Position numbers and translations under genes: made by a program
Part shown: piece after piece, positions 15,541 to 23,439 of the stretch
Position numbering within the stretch: the stretch's first letter is position 1
Layout of the letters: the number at the start of each line of letters is the position of its first letter
From: Sporomusa malonica
Lineage (GTDB): Bacteria; Bacillota; Negativicutes; Sporomusales; Sporomusaceae
Length of the DNA stretch: 64,000 nt
Reading direction: 5' to 3'
NCBI RefSeq assembly: GCF_900176355.1
Contig: NZ_FWXI01000005.1
Span: 1-64,000 of the forward strand
Notes under the pieces: generated by a model
What the model saw: only the letters and a program-made list of their open reading frames with translations
Told to the model about the DNA's origin: nothing
Databases searched by the model: none

Positions 15541-16830
15541 TTATTTAGTGTTTGAATTATTAACTAAACGCATACCTCGACGGTCGGCTTCAGCCGTAAG
15601 ACGTTCCTGGTCAATAGTGGTAAGCTGTTGATTGTCCAGCAGTATTTTACCGTCAACAATTACCGTATGAACATCGCGGGCACTGGCGGCATAAGTCAAA
15701 AGAGATAAGCGGTCATGGCGTGGGTGCCAGTGCGGTTCCTTCATATCAAAGACAGTTATATCAGCTTTATAAGAAGTTTCCAGTTTACCAGTTATTTTTC
15801 CTAATCCTAAGGCCTCAGCCCCTTGGCTTGTAGCCATATCTACTGCTGTTTTAGCAGGAATAGCTAGTGGGTCCAGCCGATGAACTTTATGCAGCATGGC
15901 GGCTAAGCGTAACTCTTCAAGCATATCCAGGTTATTATTACTTGCTGCACCATCAGTGCCCAGCCCTACACAAATTCCAGCCTTAAGCATATCAGGAACA
16001 GGAGCCACGCCGCTGGCCAATTTCATATTGCTGCCTGGATTATGAGCCACTCTTACTTTCTTTTGTTTCATAATAGTAATATCTTCAGGAGACACGTGCA
16101 CACAATGGGCCGCTAAAACGCCATGGTCAAGGAGACCGAGTTCTTCCATCAATGCAATCGGTGATTTGCCATATTGTTTTTGACAATCAGCTACTTCACC
16201 AGCGGTTTCTGATAAATGTATATGTATTTGGGAGCCTAATTTTTCAGCTAGAGCTGTTACCTTCTTGAGATAGTCAGGAGGACAGGTGTATGGCGCATGT
16301 GGGCCAAGCATCACAGTAATTCGGCCGCCAGCGGCATTATGCCACTCGTTGTAAAAATTTTCGCTTTCAGCCAGTGCTTGGTTAGCTGTGGGTGCAACTC
16401 CGGCCATGCCGCGTGATAACACAGCGCGAATACCGCTTTCGGCTACAGCTTTGGCGACGTCAGGCATGAAAAAATACATGTCGGTAAAGCAGGTAGTGCC
16501 TGATTTCAGCATTTCGGCGATTGCCAAAAGCGTTCCCCAGTATACGTCTTCTGATGTCAGGTTTTCTTCGGCAGGCCAAATCTTTGTCTTTAGCCAGTCC
16601 ATGAGCATCATATCGTCAGCATAGCTTCGAAACAACGACATAGCTGCATGGGTATGAGTATTGACAAAACCAGGAACAATGAGTTTGTTTTGGCAATCAA
16701 TTATCCTAGCGGCTTGCTCTGTGATGGTACCGATTTGGGTAATAACCGAACCGCTAATAGCGATGTCAGTTTGGCGTACTTGGCCGTCAGCGCATAAAAC
16801 ATCGCCGCCTTTAAGCACTATATGTACCAT
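15541..16830 (-). CDS. mtaD: 5-methylthioadenosine/S-adenosylhomocysteine deaminase
   Basis: The 429-residue amidohydrolase has metal ligands in VNTHTHAAMSL (about 56-66), HIHLSETAGE, AAHCVHVSPED and GTDGAASNNNLDM. It deaminates MTA and SAH to their inosine forms. It is the last gene of a minus-strand operon with ahcY, mtnA and mtnP. A GGGGG site precedes the ATG. Placement next to an archaeal-type AhcY is discussed in the findings. Confidence 0.9.
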   Translation of the reverse strand: MVHIVLKGGDVLCADGQVRQTDIAISGSVITQIGTITEQAARIIDCQNKLIVPGFVNTHTHAAMSLFRSYADDMMLMDWLKTKIWPAEENLTSEDVYWGTLLAIAEMLKSGTTCFTDMYFFMPDVAKAVAESGIRAVLSRGMAGVAPTANQALAESENFYNEWHNAAGGRITVMLGPHAPYTCPPDYLKKVTALAEKLGSQIHIHLSETAGEVADCQKQYGKSPIALMEELGLLDHGVLAAHCVHVSPEDITIMKQKKVRVAHNPGSNMKLASGVAPVPDMLKAGICVGLGTDGAASNNNLDMLEELRLAAMLHKVHRLDPLAIPAKTAVDMATSQGAEALGLGKITGKLETSYKADITVFDMKEPHWHPRHDRLSLLTYAASARDVHTVIVDGKILLDNQQLTTIDQERLTAEADRRGMRLVNNSNTK

Positions 16831-16858
16831 GTATATGCCCCCTTTTTACGCTTTAGGA

Positions 16859-18100
16859 TTAGGCCTTATGCAGATATTCCACCTGATCAGAAGTAAGACG
16901 GTCAATACAAAAGCCCATAGCATTGAGCTTAAGCGCAGCGATTCGGTTGTCCATATCAGCTGTCACAGTATATACTTTCTTATCAAGTTCAGCGTGTTTT
17001 CCGGCAATGTGGAGAACTGCCAGTGTCTGCATGGCGAAAGATAAATCCATGATCTCTGTCGGATGGCCATCTCCTGCTGCCAGGTTGACTAGACGACCTT
17101 CTGCCAACAAGTATAATTTACGGCCATCGGCCATAACGAATTCTTCGATGTTTTTGCGTACAGTTCTACGGCTTTTTGCTAGTGCTGCCAAGTCTTCTTT
17201 GTTAATTTCAACATCGAAGTGACCGGCATTAGCCATGAGTGCACCCGGTTTCATGACTTCCATATGTCTGCGGCAGATGACGTCTTTGCAACCTGTCAAT
17301 GTCACAAAAATATCACCCCGGGACGCGGCTTCCTGCATGGGTAATACAGTAAAGCCATCAAAAACAGCTTCAATGGCTTTGATGGGATCAATTTCTGTAA
17401 TAATTACATTGGCTCCCAGGCCTTTGGCCCTCATAGCTACCCCTTTACCGCACCAGCCGTAACCGGCAACGACCACTGTTTTGCCAGTAACCGTTAGGTT
17501 GGTTGTCCGCATAATACCATCCCAGGTTGATTGTCCAGTACCATAGCGGTTGTCAAATAGGTATTTGCAATACGCATCATTTACAGCTATCATGGGGAAC
17601 TTTAGCCGTCCGGAATCTGCTAATGCCCGTAACCGGAGTACACCAGTCGTTGTTTCTTCTGAGCCCCCGAGGATATTTCCAGCCATTTCACTCCGTTCAC
17701 CATGAAGTAAAGATACTAAATCCCCGCCATCATCGACAATAATGTCAGGCTTAGTATCAAGCGCTTTATGTAAAAAATCTTCATATTCTTCAGCAGTAGT
17801 ATTGTACCATGCAAAAACTTTGACCCCTTGGGAGGCCAGGGCAGCTGCTACATCATCCTGAGTGGATAGTGGGTTGCTGCCGGTTACAGTTACATTAGCC
17901 CCAGCATTTTTCAGAACAAGTGCCAGATAGGCCGTCTTGGCTTCCAGATGCATGGTGACTACTAGATTTTTTCCAGCTAAGGGTTTGGTTTGGGATAGCT
18001 CATCGTTCAAGATGTTAAGCACTGGCATAAACTCTTTAACCCAGTTGATTTTGTCCATTCCCTGCGGGGCTAAGCTAATGTCGCGAATAATAGAATCCAT
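16859..18100 (-). CDS. ahcY: Adenosylhomocysteinase, archaeal/Thermotoga-type
   Basis: The 413-residue protein has SNPLSTQDDVAAAL, EETTTGVLRL and the NAD-binding VVAGYGWCGKGVAMRAKGLG (about 213-232). Standard bacterial enzymes instead have GYGDVGKG and end in a Lys/Tyr-rich tail. Here the C-terminus stops at QVEYLHKA, as in archaeal and Thermotoga forms. It splits S-adenosyl- or S-inosyl-homocysteine to homocysteine and the nucleoside. It is translated just after mtnA with GAAGGAG before ATG. Confidence 0.92.
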   Translation of the reverse strand: MDSIIRDISLAPQGMDKINWVKEFMPVLNILNDELSQTKPLAGKNLVVTMHLEAKTAYLALVLKNAGANVTVTGSNPLSTQDDVAAALASQGVKVFAWYNTTAEEYEDFLHKALDTKPDIIVDDGGDLVSLLHGERSEMAGNILGGSEETTTGVLRLRALADSGRLKFPMIAVNDAYCKYLFDNRYGTGQSTWDGIMRTTNLTVTGKTVVVAGYGWCGKGVAMRAKGLGANVIITEIDPIKAIEAVFDGFTVLPMQEAASRGDIFVTLTGCKDVICRRHMEVMKPGALMANAGHFDVEINKEDLAALAKSRRTVRKNIEEFVMADGRKLYLLAEGRLVNLAAGDGHPTEIMDLSFAMQTLAVLHIAGKHAELDKKVYTVTADMDNRIAALKLNAMGFCIDRLTSDQVEYLHKA

Positions 18101-18117
18101 AATTAAAACTCCTTCTC

Positions 18118-19161
18118 TTACTTACGTATTTTATATAATTGGTCGATAGCTTCTTGGTATGGGGCGCGTAGTATGCCATATTCAGTGACAATGGCAGATA
18201 TTAATGTGTGGGGGGTAACATCAAAGGCTGGGTTAAATACCTGTACTCCCTCAGGAGCTATGCAGTTACCGCCTAAAGAGGTAACTTCGGTTGCACAGCG
18301 TTCTTCTATTGGAATATCGGCACCACTATTTATAGTGAAATCAAAAGTGGATATCGGCGCAGCTACATAAAAAGGAATACCATGCTCTTTGGCCAGTACA
18401 GCTACACTGTATGTGCCGATTTTATTGGCAACATCACCATTTAAGGCGATCCGGTCAGCGCCAACAATGACTGCTTGTACCATGTTATTTTTCATTACCC
18501 AGCCAGCCATATTATCGGTAATCAGAGTGACCGGAATGCCGTCCTGCATCAGTTCCCAGGCTGTAAGCCGGGCGCCTTGTAACAGCGGACGGGTTTCATC
18601 GGCAATAACTCCTTTGATATTCCCCTGGGCCCAAGCCTTACGAATGACGCCAAGTGCTGTACCAATGGCGACAGTGGCTAACGCGCCTGCATTGCAGTGA
18701 GTCAGTACCGATGTAGGTTTTGTAAATAAGCTTGCCCCATGGGACGCCATTTTCTCGTTGACTGCTTTATCCTCATCAGAAATGGCAATGGCCTCCTGCT
18801 CCAAAAGCGCGATAATGGCTCCTGTATCAGCGTTTTCAGGAAGTTGGCTGATCACAGACAGCATACGATCAATAGCCCAAAATAAGTTTACGGCAGTTGG
18901 CCTGGTCTGACGCAATATTTCAGCTGTTTCCGCTAGTTTGTATTTAAACTCAGTTATGCTAAGCCCTGCAAGCTTCCGGGCGCCTAGCACCAGGGCAAAC
19001 GCTGCCGCCGCACCAATAGCCGGAGCACCGCGAACCTCAAGTCGGCGGATGGCTTCAGCAACTCGCTGCCAGTCGTAGCATTCGAGATATTCAATCTTTA
19101 CTGGTAATACAGTCTGATTTAATAAGGTAAGACAGCCATTTGACCAAACAACAGAACGCAT
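18118..19161 (-). CDS. mtnA: S-methyl-5-thioribose-1-phosphate isomerase
   Basis: The 347-residue eIF2B-alpha-like protein has RLEVRGAPAIGAAAAFA, the catalytic Cys in THCNAGALAT and the Asp in GADRIALNGDVANKIGT. It converts MTR-1-P to MTRu-1-P in methionine salvage. It lies 12 bp after mtnP, which supplies its substrate. The later salvage enzymes (mtnB, mtnC and others) are not in the window. Confidence 0.92.
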   Translation of the reverse strand: MRSVVWSNGCLTLLNQTVLPVKIEYLECYDWQRVAEAIRRLEVRGAPAIGAAAAFALVLGARKLAGLSITEFKYKLAETAEILRQTRPTAVNLFWAIDRMLSVISQLPENADTGAIIALLEQEAIAISDEDKAVNEKMASHGASLFTKPTSVLTHCNAGALATVAIGTALGVIRKAWAQGNIKGVIADETRPLLQGARLTAWELMQDGIPVTLITDNMAGWVMKNNMVQAVIVGADRIALNGDVANKIGTYSVAVLAKEHGIPFYVAAPISTFDFTINSGADIPIEERCATEVTSLGGNCIAPEGVQVFNPAFDVTPHTLISAIVTEYGILRAPYQEAIDQLYKIRK

Positions 19162-19173
19162 AAAGATTCCTCC

Positions 19174-19965
19174 CTACAATTTAAAGCCGCCATATTCGGC
19201 CAGCGCGTGCTTGCAGGAACAATCAGTTTCAGCATCCAAGCGTTCGATTGCGGCCATAATGAGTTGCTTGATGTTTTCAGCATTGGCTTGCATGGTTTCC
19301 AACACCTCGTGATGAGTTAGCGGCTGCGGCGAAATGCCAGCAGCAAAGTTAGTAACCATGGAGACAGTTGCATAGCACATTTCAGCCTCTCGGGCCAAAA
19401 CCACCTCAGGGACATTTGTCATTCCGACTACATCGCCGCCTAGTTTTGCAAACATTTTAATTTCAGCAGGGGTCTCAAACCGGGGGCCATCAGTGCACAC
19501 GTAGGTTCCATGATGGTGAATTGATATCCCCAGGTTGTTAGCAGCATCAGTTAACACATTGCGGACTGTCGGGCAGTACGGCGTTGTTACATCCACATGA
19601 ACTACGCCCCGCTCACCGCCTTCATAAAATGTAGTCGTCCGGTTTTTGACAAAATCAAGAAATTGGTCAATGAGCACAAAGTCGCCGGGCTTCATATCAA
19701 GGTTAAGTGAACCTACAGCTGTTGTTGCAATAATATTTTTTATGCCAAGTTTTTTCATTGCCCAGATATTGGCCCGATAATTAATTAAATGCGGCGGAAT
19801 AGAATGGCTACTGCCATGACGTGGGATAAATGCAACCCCTTTACCGGCATATTCGCCGCTTTTAAAGCGTACCACGCCGTAAGGTGTAGCAATTTCCATT
19901 TCACGGATGTTGTCTAAAATCCGTGGGTCGTATACCCCTGTTCCACCGATGATAGCAATCTTCAT
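19174..19965 (-). CDS. mtnP: S-methyl-5'-thioadenosine phosphorylase
   Basis: The 263-residue protein has the PNP/MTAP signature: IGGTGVYDPRIL at the N-terminus, PRHGSSHSIPPHLINYRAN (about 48-66), and the nucleoside-binding MTNVPEVVLAREAEMCYAT. It phosphorolyses MTA to adenine and MTR-1-P. The two-residue region before the base-binding loop cannot by itself rule out MTI or purine substrates. AGGGGTGA precedes ATG. Confidence 0.9.
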   Translation of the reverse strand: MKIAIIGGTGVYDPRILDNIREMEIATPYGVVRFKSGEYAGKGVAFIPRHGSSHSIPPHLINYRANIWAMKKLGIKNIIATTAVGSLNLDMKPGDFVLIDQFLDFVKNRTTTFYEGGERGVVHVDVTTPYCPTVRNVLTDAANNLGISIHHHGTYVCTDGPRFETPAEIKMFAKLGGDVVGMTNVPEVVLAREAEMCYATVSMVTNFAAGISPQPLTHHEVLETMQANAENIKQLIMAAIERLDAETDCSCKHALAEYGGFKL

Positions 19966-19981
19966 AACTTATCACCCCTAC

Positions 19982-20629
19982 CTATTTATTTTCTATGTCA
20001 CAAATGGCAAATAAATCTTCAATGTTCTTCAGCACATAGTCTGGGTGTTCGGCGAGTAGGTTCTCCCAATCTAGCTGGGTCCAGCGGACTGCAGCTGTTT
20101 TTACCCCTGCTGCGCGTGCGCTTGCCAAGTCAAAAGGACTGTCTCCTACCATCAGACATTCTGCTGGCGCAAGCTTAATTTGTTCCAGAGCCAGCTGTAC
20201 TGGTTCTGGATCAGGCTTATGCTTGAGGCATTCTTCATGGCCGATAACAATAGGAAAATACTTGTCCATATCAAACAACCGAAGCCCTCTGATGGCTGTA
20301 CTTTTTGTCTTTGATGTCACTATCGCCATTAGTATGCCCGCGTTGTGCAGTTTTTGAATAGTTTCAGCAACGCCTGCAAAGTCAGTTGTTAGTTTGTCAT
20401 GGTAAACAAGGTTAAATTCCCGATAGGTTGTAATCAGTTCTTCAACCTTATCAGGTCCGTAATGTTCCATAGCTGCTCTGAGCGGTTTGCCAAAGAAAGC
20501 GTATATTTCTTGTGGCGTAAGCGGCTGGCCGTAATGCTGCGCAAAGGTGTGCTGAAATGACTGGATAATCAAATTTGAGGTATCTATCAATGTGCCATCA
20601 AGATCAAACAAAATACCTTTGAATTTCAA
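19982..20629 (-). CDS. HAD phosphatase (PpaX/Gph-like)
   Basis: The 215-residue HAD-family protein has FDLDGTLIDTSNL (8-20), VTSKTKS and MVGDSPFDLASARAAGV as motifs I, II and III/IV. It could be a pyrophosphatase (PpaX) or phosphoglycolate phosphatase. The start is TTG, with AGGAGG five bases upstream. It heads the MTA/SAH operon, 16 bp from mtnP, and is preceded by a structured leader. Confidence 0.8.
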   Translation of the reverse strand: MKFKGILFDLDGTLIDTSNLIIQSFQHTFAQHYGQPLTPQEIYAFFGKPLRAAMEHYGPDKVEELITTYREFNLVYHDKLTTDFAGVAETIQKLHNAGILMAIVTSKTKSTAIRGLRLFDMDKYFPIVIGHEECLKHKPDPEPVQLALEQIKLAPAECLMVGDSPFDLASARAAGVKTAAVRWTQLDWENLLAEHPDYVLKNIEDLFAICDIENK

Positions 20630-20661
20630 TGTGTCCTCCTAAAAAGAGTTAATGTAATAAA

Positions 20662-20694
20662 GCAAACAGGAGCCTGCCAGAGGCTCCTGTTTGC
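20662..20694 (-). terminator. Perfect 14-bp hairpin in the leader of the salvage operon
   Basis: GCAAACAGGAGCCT and AGGCTCCTGTTTGC pair perfectly around 5 nt, 33 bases before the ppaX-like start codon. On the minus strand it is followed by TTTATTAC. It may be a leader terminator for the operon. Confidence 0.5.
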
Positions 20695-20790
20695 TGCCCG
20701 GGTCTTTGGCGAGTTCGAGCCTAGCCTGCCAAGTTACCCTAAAGAATTAAGCGGCCTCAAATACTCCTAAACTAAAATGTTCAAGATTAA
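20695..20790. ncRNA. Unassigned, GC-richer structured intergenic segment
   Basis: The segment has a composition unlike the AT-rich gaps around it. It contains TTTGGCGAGTTCGAGCCTAG and GCCTGCCAAGTTACCCTAAA on the plus strand. TTGGC/GCCAA arms can close a stem. It could be a leader RNA of the salvage operon (minus strand) or a small RNA on the plus strand. The plus reading recalls parts of 6S RNAs in clostridia, but I cannot confirm that. Confidence 0.3.
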
Positions 20791-20833
20791 TTATAAAAAT
20801 CCCTGCTTATCAAGTTGCTGGAATTTATCCGAT

Positions 20834-20944
20834 GACTAACCCGCGCTAAGACTCCCTCTTCTACAAGTGGGAGTTTAGGAGGCTTCCCTGGAAGTTGGGC
20901 GACTAACCTTCAGGTGGGGTTAAAACCCCATCTGAAGGTTAGTC
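20834..20944. mobile_element. Palindrome-rich element, possibly an IS605-end or MITE remnant
   Basis: GACTAACC occurs at 20834 and 20901 and inverted at 20937. CTAAGACTCCC and GGGAGTTTAG form a hairpin at 20846-20878. A 44-nt near-perfect hairpin (21-bp arms, one G-T pair) fills 20901-20944, directly after the stop codon of the next gene. It lacks a T run, so it is not a classical terminator. Confidence 0.4.
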
Positions 20945-20948
20945 TACT

Positions 20949-21365
20949 TTATAAATTGACGCCAATAAATCCACCAAGTGCTCCGGCTAAGCTGCCAGCG
21001 GCAAACTTATTGCCTAGCATGAGCCATGATATTTGTTCCTGGCCTAATTCGATACCTATTCCTAGCGAAAAAAGTACATAGATTATGCCAACAGCACAGC
21101 CAATCAGTAGGCCTTTGGCCGCTATCTGTTTGGTTGCATAGACACTGCCAATAAAAATGCTAGTCATAGTCACAGCAACCATAATATATTCGAGGAAAGT
21201 ATCAATAAATCTATTTTCTGATATCAGGCTAATTAGAGAAAGGCACACGGCACAAATGAGTGAGACAGCTATGCTAACTGCTACTCCTTTAAAGATAGCC
21301 ATTGAAACATTGGTATTACGCGGAGTTTGGGGGTAGTTTCTTGTCCGTCTGGAAATTTTGGCCAT
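20949..21365 (-). CDS. TIGR04086-like membrane protein
   Basis: The protein has about 138 residues and four membrane segments (about 22-48, 58-78, 85-105 and 117-137), glycine-rich at the end (AGSLAGALGGFIGV). The layout resembles TIGR04086/YrzE proteins of spore formers; the role is unknown. ATG at 21365 is chosen because GGAGGG is six bases before it. An upstream in-frame codon would add 14 residues. It follows surE on the same strand. Confidence 0.7.
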   Translation of the reverse strand: MAKISRRTRNYPQTPRNTNVSMAIFKGVAVSIAVSLICAVCLSLISLISENRFIDTFLEYIMVAVTMTSIFIGSVYATKQIAAKGLLIGCAVGIIYVLFSLGIGIELGQEQISWLMLGNKFAAGSLAGALGGFIGVNL

Positions 21366-21440
21366 AGCACTCCCTCCTGAACAGTCTTTTACTGTAAATT
21401 TATGCAAATAACAGCCAAATATGCCGGACTAAGGTTAACT

Positions 21441-22199
21441 TTATAACTCCCACGTCTCCAATAGATTCATAATGCCATAGTTGGTCAAATCAAAGTGTAT
21501 AGGGGTAACTGAGACTTTACCTTTTTTTACGGCAACAATATCACTGTCAGGATCATTTTCAGTTTCCGACACATGACCACTCATCCAATAGTATGTGCGG
21601 CCTCTAGGATCCTGGCGGCGTTCGAACGTATTTTCGTAGTTGCGGACGCCAAGTTTTGTGATTGATACTCCTGTCAATTGACCATCAGACAATGCAGGGA
21701 CATTAACATTAAGAAGAGTATTTGGCGGTAGACTGTGCTTAGCCAGCGTTTCGACGAGTTTTCTGGCAGTCCTGGCTGAAGGACCAAAATCGAACGGTTG
21801 CCAGCTGTCCAGTGACATCGCAATAGCTGGTAGGCCGTGCAGCGCCCCTTCTATTGCTGCACTGACAGTACCTGAGTATAATACATCGGTTCCCAGGTTT
21901 GAGCCCTGGTTAATTCCAGAAACAATAATATCTGGCCGATCATCTGTGAGCAGGGACTCTAAGGCTACCTTAACACAGTCGGTCGGTGTGCCTCCTACCC
22001 GCCAAGCACAGATATCGGAACTATCAATACAATGTTTATCTACCCATATTGGATGATGTACGGTAATTGCCTGGCTTGATGCGCTTTTTTCACTATCCGG
22101 CGCCACGACAGTAATTCTGGCAATTTGTGATAATTCCTGCCACAGCGCTTTTATCCCCGGCGCATTAATACCATCGTCATTGGTCAAAAGTAAATGCAA
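21441..22199 (-). CDS. surE: 5'-nucleotidase / stationary-phase survival protein SurE
   Basis: The protein has about 252 residues, with LLTNDDGINAPGIKAL at the N-terminus and SGINQGSNLGTDVLYSGT, the metal- and phosphate-binding motifs of SurE. It dephosphorylates nucleoside monophosphates. The start is TTG at 22199, with AGGAGG seven bases before it. It follows queE after an 18-bp gap. Confidence 0.93.
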   Translation of the reverse strand: MHLLLTNDDGINAPGIKALWQELSQIARITVVAPDSEKSASSQAITVHHPIWVDKHCIDSSDICAWRVGGTPTDCVKVALESLLTDDRPDIIVSGINQGSNLGTDVLYSGTVSAAIEGALHGLPAIAMSLDSWQPFDFGPSARTARKLVETLAKHSLPPNTLLNVNVPALSDGQLTGVSITKLGVRNYENTFERRQDPRGRTYYWMSGHVSETENDPDSDIVAVKKGKVSVTPIHFDLTNYGIMNLLETWEL

Positions 22200-22217
22200 A
22201 GCACAACCTCCTAACAA

Positions 22218-22943
22218 TTATAGTTGACCCATAAACTTATGAGTCTGTGGAATTACCCGAACGTTTTCGAGTATTTCAAGCGCTTGTTCCTGATAAGCAA
22301 GCATTGTCGCCGGTGTGACTGTTTCACAACCGTTACATGGGGTAACTGGCTGCAAAATAAGTGGGATACTGGTGTTAGCTGAGGCTATTAAGTCAACGGC
22401 TTGCTTAAATTCATCACTGTTAGTCTGTTTTGTAATAACTAACTTAACGAAAAGCTCTTTAGTTGATGCTAAGCGTAAAAATTTATCATGTTCTTGCCAG
22501 TATGCTTTACCGGCAGCACTCGGCAGTTTAATATCCATGCTGATAATATGTATATGTGGCAGCACTTGGGCAAGTTTATCAAACATAGTGCCGTTAGTTT
22601 CAAGATAGATAGGAGCATGGAGTTTTGGTGCCAGCTTCACAATGGAGTCTGCCTGTCCCAGCGGCTCCCCCCCTGTTAAACTAATCGAGTGGTGTTTGAC
22701 TGTTAAAAGTGAATTAATCATTTGTGCGAGATGATCAATGGGTAGCGGATTAGGTATTTTTTCAAAATCCTGTTTACCTGGGGTACGCTCAACTAGGGCA
22801 AATTTACATAGATTGCGGGAATCTGGCGTATCACAATAGGCACAGGATAAATTGCAACCCGCAAATCGTACAAAGATCTGCCGTGTTCCAACATATAGCC
22901 CCTCACCTTGAATCGAAGAAAATATTTCAACAATATTGGACAT
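22218..22943 (-). CDS. queE: 7-carboxy-7-deazaguanine synthase QueE
   Basis: The 241-residue radical SAM enzyme has SIQGEGLYVGTRQIFVRFAG, cluster motif CNLSCAYC (Cx3Cx2C, about 31-38) and SLTGGEPLGQ. It converts 6-carboxy-tetrahydropterin to CDG in queuosine/preQ0 synthesis. It follows queD by three bases. queC and queF are not in the window, and I see no preQ1 riboswitch in the leader. Confidence 0.92.
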   Translation of the reverse strand: MSNIVEIFSSIQGEGLYVGTRQIFVRFAGCNLSCAYCDTPDSRNLCKFALVERTPGKQDFEKIPNPLPIDHLAQMINSLLTVKHHSISLTGGEPLGQADSIVKLAPKLHAPIYLETNGTMFDKLAQVLPHIHIISMDIKLPSAAGKAYWQEHDKFLRLASTKELFVKLVITKQTNSDEFKQAVDLIASANTSIPLILQPVTPCNGCETVTPATMLAYQEQALEILENVRVIPQTHKFMGQL

Positions 22944-22946
22944 AGC

Positions 22947-23324
22947 CTACCCGTGAGGACAGTATTTGACTGCCGACCGAGGCGACTCCCATACCTGAAC
23001 GCAGCGAACTGTAATATTTTTTTGAAAGACAGGCTCATTGGCAAGTGTATCATATATGTACTTGGCAATGTTTTCTGCAGTCGGGGGAATTGTTTTGAAT
23101 GCAGGGAGGTCATTAAGATAATAGTGGTCAAGATTATCAATGACTTTACCTACTTCAGTTTTTAGTTCTTTGAAATCCATAACCATCCCTAGATGGTTAA
23201 GCTCATGACCGGTAACAGTGACTTCCACCTTCCAGTTGTGACCGTGTAAGCGGCAGCACTTTCCGGGATAGTCTGGTAACTGATGAGCAGCCTCAAATTC
23301 GGCAATAATGGTTAAATCGTACAT
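22947..23324 (-). CDS. queD: 6-carboxy-5,6,7,8-tetrahydropterin synthase QueD
   Basis: The protein has 125 residues, with zinc ligands in FEAAHQL and LHGHNW, catalytic Cys in YPGKCCRLHGH, and the acid in the VMDFKELK region. It makes CPH4 from dihydroneopterin triphosphate, the substrate of QueE. ATG at 23324 is chosen because AAGGAGG lies eight bases upstream. It is the first gene of the queD-queE-surE run. Confidence 0.93.
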   Translation of the reverse strand: MYDLTIIAEFEAAHQLPDYPGKCCRLHGHNWKVEVTVTGHELNHLGMVMDFKELKTEVGKVIDNLDHYYLNDLPAFKTIPPTAENIAKYIYDTLANEPVFQKNITVRCVQVWESPRSAVKYCPHG

Positions 23325-23439
23325 GGATAACGCCTCCTTAAACAATAGGTTTTAACAGGTATATAAGAAATATACTGTAAGCGGTTAAGTGCTAAAGCAT
23401 TATACTATATGCAAAAAAAGATGAGTATTAACTCACCTT

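Noticed and set aside
20705..20735. GTTCGA motif suggesting a tRNA T-loop
   Set aside because: The T-stem has a mismatch and no acceptor, D or anticodon arms can be drawn at the right distances.
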